Origin: Stenopsyche tienmushanensis
Lineage: Eukaryota; Arthropoda; Insecta; Trichoptera; Stenopsychidae
NCBI GenBank assembly: GCA_008973525.1
Contig: WACJ01000120.1
Span: 868,001-932,000 of the forward strand
Length of the DNA stretch: 64,000 bases
Direction: 5' to 3'
This document shows, piece after piece, positions 59,635 to 64,000 of the stretch. Both the position numbers and the translations under genes were made by a program. The notes below the pieces were generated by a model. The model had not been told where the DNA came from. It was given only the letters and a program-made list of their open reading frames with translations, and did no database searches. The stretch's first letter is position 1, and the number at the start of each line of letters is the position of its first letter.

Positions 59635-62600
59635 ATGGACTTCGACGGTGTACTGGATGAGATAGGAGAACTTGGAAAATTTCAATTGGTCAACTATGCA
59701 CTTCTCTGCCTTCCCGTTTTCTTTGGTGCAGCCAACAGCCTTTCATATGTATTCACAGCCGGAATACCGAGCTATAGGTATCTTAAACATTTATTATCAT
59801 TAAATATGCATATTATTGTATTTGTTGCACAATTGATTCGATAAAATCCAAACACTCATTTTTATATGTATATCGTTCATTGTTTAACATTACATTGTAA
59901 ATCATTCAAAATTATTCACTGTATTTTTGTTATCAACGTTAAGAGCCTATCAACTAATTGAACTTAAGAATAGACCAATAGACCATTGTGCTTTTTACAA
60001 CAAAAAGTATATTTTAAATAGTCATTTGCCTGATTTATTTAAATATGTGGGCAAGCAAATATTGGCAATATTTGATTCCTTGAATTAAAATAGCTTTTTA
60101 TCGGTTATATTACCGGGTCGTTGTAGACTTTTGAATGAGAAAAGGGTCTTCTTATTAATCTGTTATATTTGTCATTGATTCCAATTATGATAAATTAAAA
60201 ATTGACATTATCTTGATTAACATGAAATTGTGCAATAGACGTAATGTAATTTGGACGTAACATCATGCGGATTGTCTTTCATTTTATTGCTTTGTTATCT
60301 AATAAATCTTTATATATTTTGAAATGGATTTTCATGAAGTTGAATCCATTCTTGATTTGATGTATTTAAGGTCCTTTTACTATTTTTTATACTTAAATTC
60401 TTAGGTCTTTTTTATAGTGATCTGATTATACTCAACAACAATCAGTTCTCGACATTTTTTCAGTATCGAAATCAAAGAACAATTGATACGTCACTAATTG
60501 TTATTGCATTATGCCGTTGCATATCTTATTTACCTATTATTATCATTTATACTTTAATAGTAAATCATAATTCATGACGTAAAGTGACTTGAGTTTACTT
60601 GCCTCATTATCATTGTCGATCAAAGATTAATATCAAGAGAGGAAAATATGATTTTACTCAAACTAAAGTAATTCTAAATATATGTTTAACTTTAAAATAT
60701 CAATGCCTTCATATATATATATATATCATCATCATCATTATCATCATAGTGCAGCCACAATCAGTCCACTGCAGAACAATGGACCTCTTCAATATCCATT
60801 CACAGGAAGCGATTACATCCATTTCGTCTGTAACATACATTCACCTCCTCATTAGCTCGATATCGAAGGTAGTGATCTTCGGTGATCAATTGTTGTATTG
60901 ATTTAACATCGATTGCACTGATATTTACATTTGATTCGTTTAGATGCCATATACCTGGATGTGATGATGAGACCACCAGTTTTGATGCTCACTGGGTTGA
61001 GAGCATAGTGCCACCTGATCAGCTAATCAAACCGGATGAGAAATATAAACCAGCTCAATGCGAAATGTATGTTCGTAAAAATCGGACCCTGGAGTGCCAT
61101 CGGGATGACTTCACAAACGAAACAATGAGATGTCACTCGTGGGTCTTTTCGGCGCAAGAGAGGACTATTGTAAATGATGTAAGGAAAAAAATTATCATTT
61201 TTATATACATGAATTTACACCACTCCAATAAGTTAAATATTATCAGATAGTTAAATATCGTTGTTTCACCAAATGTACTACAATTTTTTTATTAGAAAAT
61301 AATAAGATTTACCTTGTCTCCGTCAATAAAATTATATATTCTTGAATCATCTTTATAGTGCAACGACAACCAGTACACTGTCTTTTTTTAATATCTATTC
61401 ATAGAAATTTAATACCGAATTTCATTTTAAATGCTCGTGACTGTGCGATCTGAGCGAATTTATCGGCTGGTGATTTTTCAATAAGAGTATGTAAATGCTT
61501 AAAAATATATATTGATCAACTAATTCTGCGAACGAGCACCATAGCAACAATTATTGATTCAACATAAAATAACTTGGTCAAAATATAATCTTAATATTTG
61601 ACCATGCCTTTTGATTTAGCGTAACTTCATTTAAAAATCTTATTAAGAATGAAATTAAATTTGAAAAAATGTAATTCAATGGCCATTCGTTTCCTTTGTG
61701 CATAACAATCGATTTATAACTTTAATTACGTCAACGTATGTTTAAATTGACGTATACAATTATTCATAATCAGATAATTACATCAATTAATCATTCGTTT
61801 AACATATTAGTTGATCAAATGATTTTTACCACTTGCCCTCGATCAATTGATGTTCAACGAGTTAGTGTGAGCATTAGAGTAGATTACATTCGCCATGAAA
61901 CCATTTGACTTGTTCGTTAACTACTTTAAAGACTTATAAATACACGCGTCAATGTGTCCAAACACGAGTAGATGCTTATTATGTAGCAATTTGTGTAACA
62001 TAAATGTGTGCTATTATGGTGTCTTTGAATTAAAAACTCCATATCTTCACGATAATCTTAAAAGGGAAGTGTATTGAACCATTTATAATTCATTACATCA
62101 TAATAACACAACGATAATAAAATAGCTATGTTCAACCAATAATAATTGACTTTAGTATTTTTTGCATGAGGTATATAGGTATAAAATGAAGGTGCGTTAA
62201 TTGAATCGGTAAATGCTATAATGAATATCATTTGAAAATGTAAACTTTTTTAAAAATAGAGCACCTGAATTTAATCTTTACTGTAAATTATTAGCTGGAC
62301 AAAAGTTAATCTAATTATTAAGATCTCCTCTGAGCAATCTGTACGTGTTTAAAATCTACAATTACTTACTTTAGGCAACCTTGTAGATTTTACTGGAAAG
62401 GCCTTTCCGGCGTACAGAGTCCAGTACCACCTTTCCTCGCAAGATTGAAATTCCATGCCTAAATGCATCTCGGATTGGCCCCTACACCAACTGAAGGTCT
62501 CATCCACATGCGATTTCAGGTCGACCCCTTCAGTTTGGCGATTTCAAAATGATATAGAAGTTAACGGAAGACAACACTGTTAAGTTTGCAAAGTGAAGTT

Positions 62601-64000
62601 CTTCATATGCCTCTCTTCAAGTCTGTCTATTTGGTTTTCTTCTTGTCTTTGTTTTGTTCCTAAAGCTTCTTTTCTCTGAACTGGTATGTAAGAGATAACG
62701 AGTGAGAAGTAAGTCAGGTAGTCTGTGAGAGCAGCAACATATAGTATATCAGGTGGGTTAGTATAGTAACATGATAGGTGTTTCATAATGTAAATGCTAT
62801 GAATATTAAATAGTATTTCTTAGATATATAAAGTAGCTTTTTGTATTTGTAATGGCCAAAAGAACTAGGTCAGAATACTGTGGAAGTTGAGCGTGAACAA
62901 CATTTTGTAAATTTGTTAAAATAGGAGTATATATCTTCATGCAACCGACATGCATAGGTGTAACCAATATTTCCTTATTATAGACCATAGTAACAACCAT
63001 CAAAACAAGTTTTATCCCATAAATGTACCAACCAAGACAATCAAATAACATTTAAATAGACAACCTATAAAAAATGTTAGTAATAAGGAATAATTAGAAT
63101 TAGTAACATTTTGTCACAAAGTAATATTTAATAATAGGAATATTGTATTTTCTCTTTTTTTAGTGGGAAATAACTTGCTATGAAAATCAATGGATGCTTT
63201 CTTTAGTAGGAACATTACATTTTGCCGGAATAGTTTGTGGTTCTGCTATGTTTGGTTTCATGGCTGATAGGTGAGTATAATAGAATAATTTTTAATTGGC
63301 TTGATTAAAAATCAGTATCATTAAAAACGTTCACGGTATGAATTGAATGTATATGCATATATAAAAATTAAGTTTTATCCTAGATTTGGACGGAAGAATG
63401 TTTTCATATTTTGCGTATTGTTCATGGCTGCTACTGGAGTTCTCCAAGGCGTTTCTACCAATTATTTCATGTTTGCCACGTTTGCCTTTTTAAACGCCCT
63501 TGGAACTTCAGGCGTTTATCCTTTGGCGTTCATAATTGGTATATCAATAAAAACAATATCTATTATTTAAAAAGCCCTTTTATTATATATTTATTTTTTA
63601 TAGGCGTTGAAATGGTCGGAAGGAAAAGGCGCGAAATGAGTGGAATAGTTTTAAATTATTTCTACGCTTTGGGGGAAGCAGCCGTAGGACTCATTGCATG
63701 GTTGTGGCCTGACTGGGTTACGATACAACTTTTAGTATCTGCGCCGGCATTCATATTTGTTGTATATTATTGGTAAAAATTTTATTAGCTAATGAATTAA
63801 ATTGTAATTTTTGTTCATATTAATATGCAATATTTTCAAGGCTTATACCCGAATCTGTACGATGGTTGATGGCGAAGCAAAGGAATAAGAAAGCCTATAA
63901 AATAATTAGAAAAGCTGCCAAAGTAAACAACGTGATACTGTCTGATAGAGTTGTAGCCACCTTTCAAATTGTATCAGATAAACCGAACAATGTAAGTCAT
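59635..64000 (+). CDS. SLC22-type organic cation transporter (MFS), 5' six exons, runs off the right edge
   Basis: Plasma-membrane transporter of organic cations or other solutes (family role; substrate cannot be read here). Exons: 59635-59777, 60944-61178, 63164-63270, 63384-63538, 63604-63772, 63841-63991; a donor GTAAGT at 63992 shows that it continues. 320 aa so far of an expected 500-600. Features: first membrane helix (YALLCLPVFFGAANSLSYVF, about 21-40); large Cys-rich extracellular loop at about 47-125 with N-glycosylation sequons (NRT, NET), typical of SLC22; WEITCYENQW leading into helix 2; MFS signature GFMADRFGRK at 157-166; the PESVRWL motif after helix 6 at about 273-279, near the window end. 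The start ATG follows a 5' AT-rich region and gives the usual short cytosolic N-terminus. Introns 1 and 2 contain RTE tails. Orct-like in insects; exact orthologue not decided. Confidence 0.94.
60725..60832 (-). mobile_element. RTE-type LINE/SINE 3' end in transporter intron 1
   Basis: Reverse complement of the 14774-14878 tail: (ATC)n on plus followed by AATCAGTCCACTGCAGAACA and CAATATCCATTCACAGGAAG. It lies 110 bases before the exon 2 acceptor. A much more diverged third copy is at 61357-61415 (CAACCAGTACACTG...ATATCTATTCATAG) in intron 2. Confidence 0.75.
61420..63163. other. Transporter intron 2
   Basis: AT-rich; no transposase, LINE or structured repeat recognised apart from the RTE tail just upstream. 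Confidence 0.5.

Noticed and set aside
1..64000. CRISPR array, bacterial operon, tRNA or rRNA genes, integrated virus
   Set aside because: Scanned by eye for spaced direct repeats, operon-like gene packing, tRNA arms and viral protein motifs; none found. The interspersed open frames are explained by four intron-bearing host genes and transposon debris.

Overview
The window is nuclear DNA of an arthropod, almost certainly an insect. It is visibly AT-rich, its genes have many short exons with canonical GT-AG introns, one gene encodes a ZAD-type C2H2 zinc-finger protein (an arthropod family), and the rest is full of DNA transposon and LINE debris. The species cannot be fixed from the sequence alone. 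I see no prokaryotic operon, CRISPR array, tRNA or rRNA.

Four host genes can be built exon by exon with intact reading frames. (1) A complete PINK1 mitochondrial kinase on the minus strand (10231-17462, 10 exons, 588 aa). (2) A complete ZAD/C2H2 protein with 12 fingers on the plus strand (18611-29494, 9 exons, 707 aa), divergent from PINK1 across about 1.15 kb. (3) A complete site-1 protease (MBTPS1) on the minus strand (38357-44553, 16 exons, 1127 aa). (4) The first six coding exons of an SLC22-type organic cation transporter on the plus strand (59635 to the right edge, 320 aa so far).

Layout: 1-10130 is gene-free and holds piggyBac, mariner and unclassified repeats. 10231-17462 is PINK1, with piggyBac, Mutator-like, mariner, RTE and hAT-MITE debris in its introns. 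18611-29494 is the zinc-finger gene; its 5.6 kb first intron is a nested stack of LINE, hAT, unclassified-repeat, LINE and Mutator-like pieces. 29500-38300 holds a hAT MITE, mariner fragments, LINE 3' ends and an internally deleted piggyBac element. 38357-44553 is MBTPS1, with piggyBac and mariner pieces in intron 3. 44560-59630 is a 15 kb gene-free tract of repeats. 59635-64000 is the transporter.

The four genes belong to different processes: mitochondrial quality control, transcription, Golgi proteolysis and membrane transport. Nothing suggests that they act as one system. I did not find a novel multi-gene system. The most notable structures are mobile-element architectures: MITEs with clear target-site duplications, a perfect 40-bp palindrome where two hAT termini abut, and a three-copy repeat carrying an unidentified conserved frame. 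Exon coordinates were worked out by hand from splice signals and frame continuity and have not been tested against transcripts. Boundaries given for repeats are approximate unless a duplication is named.
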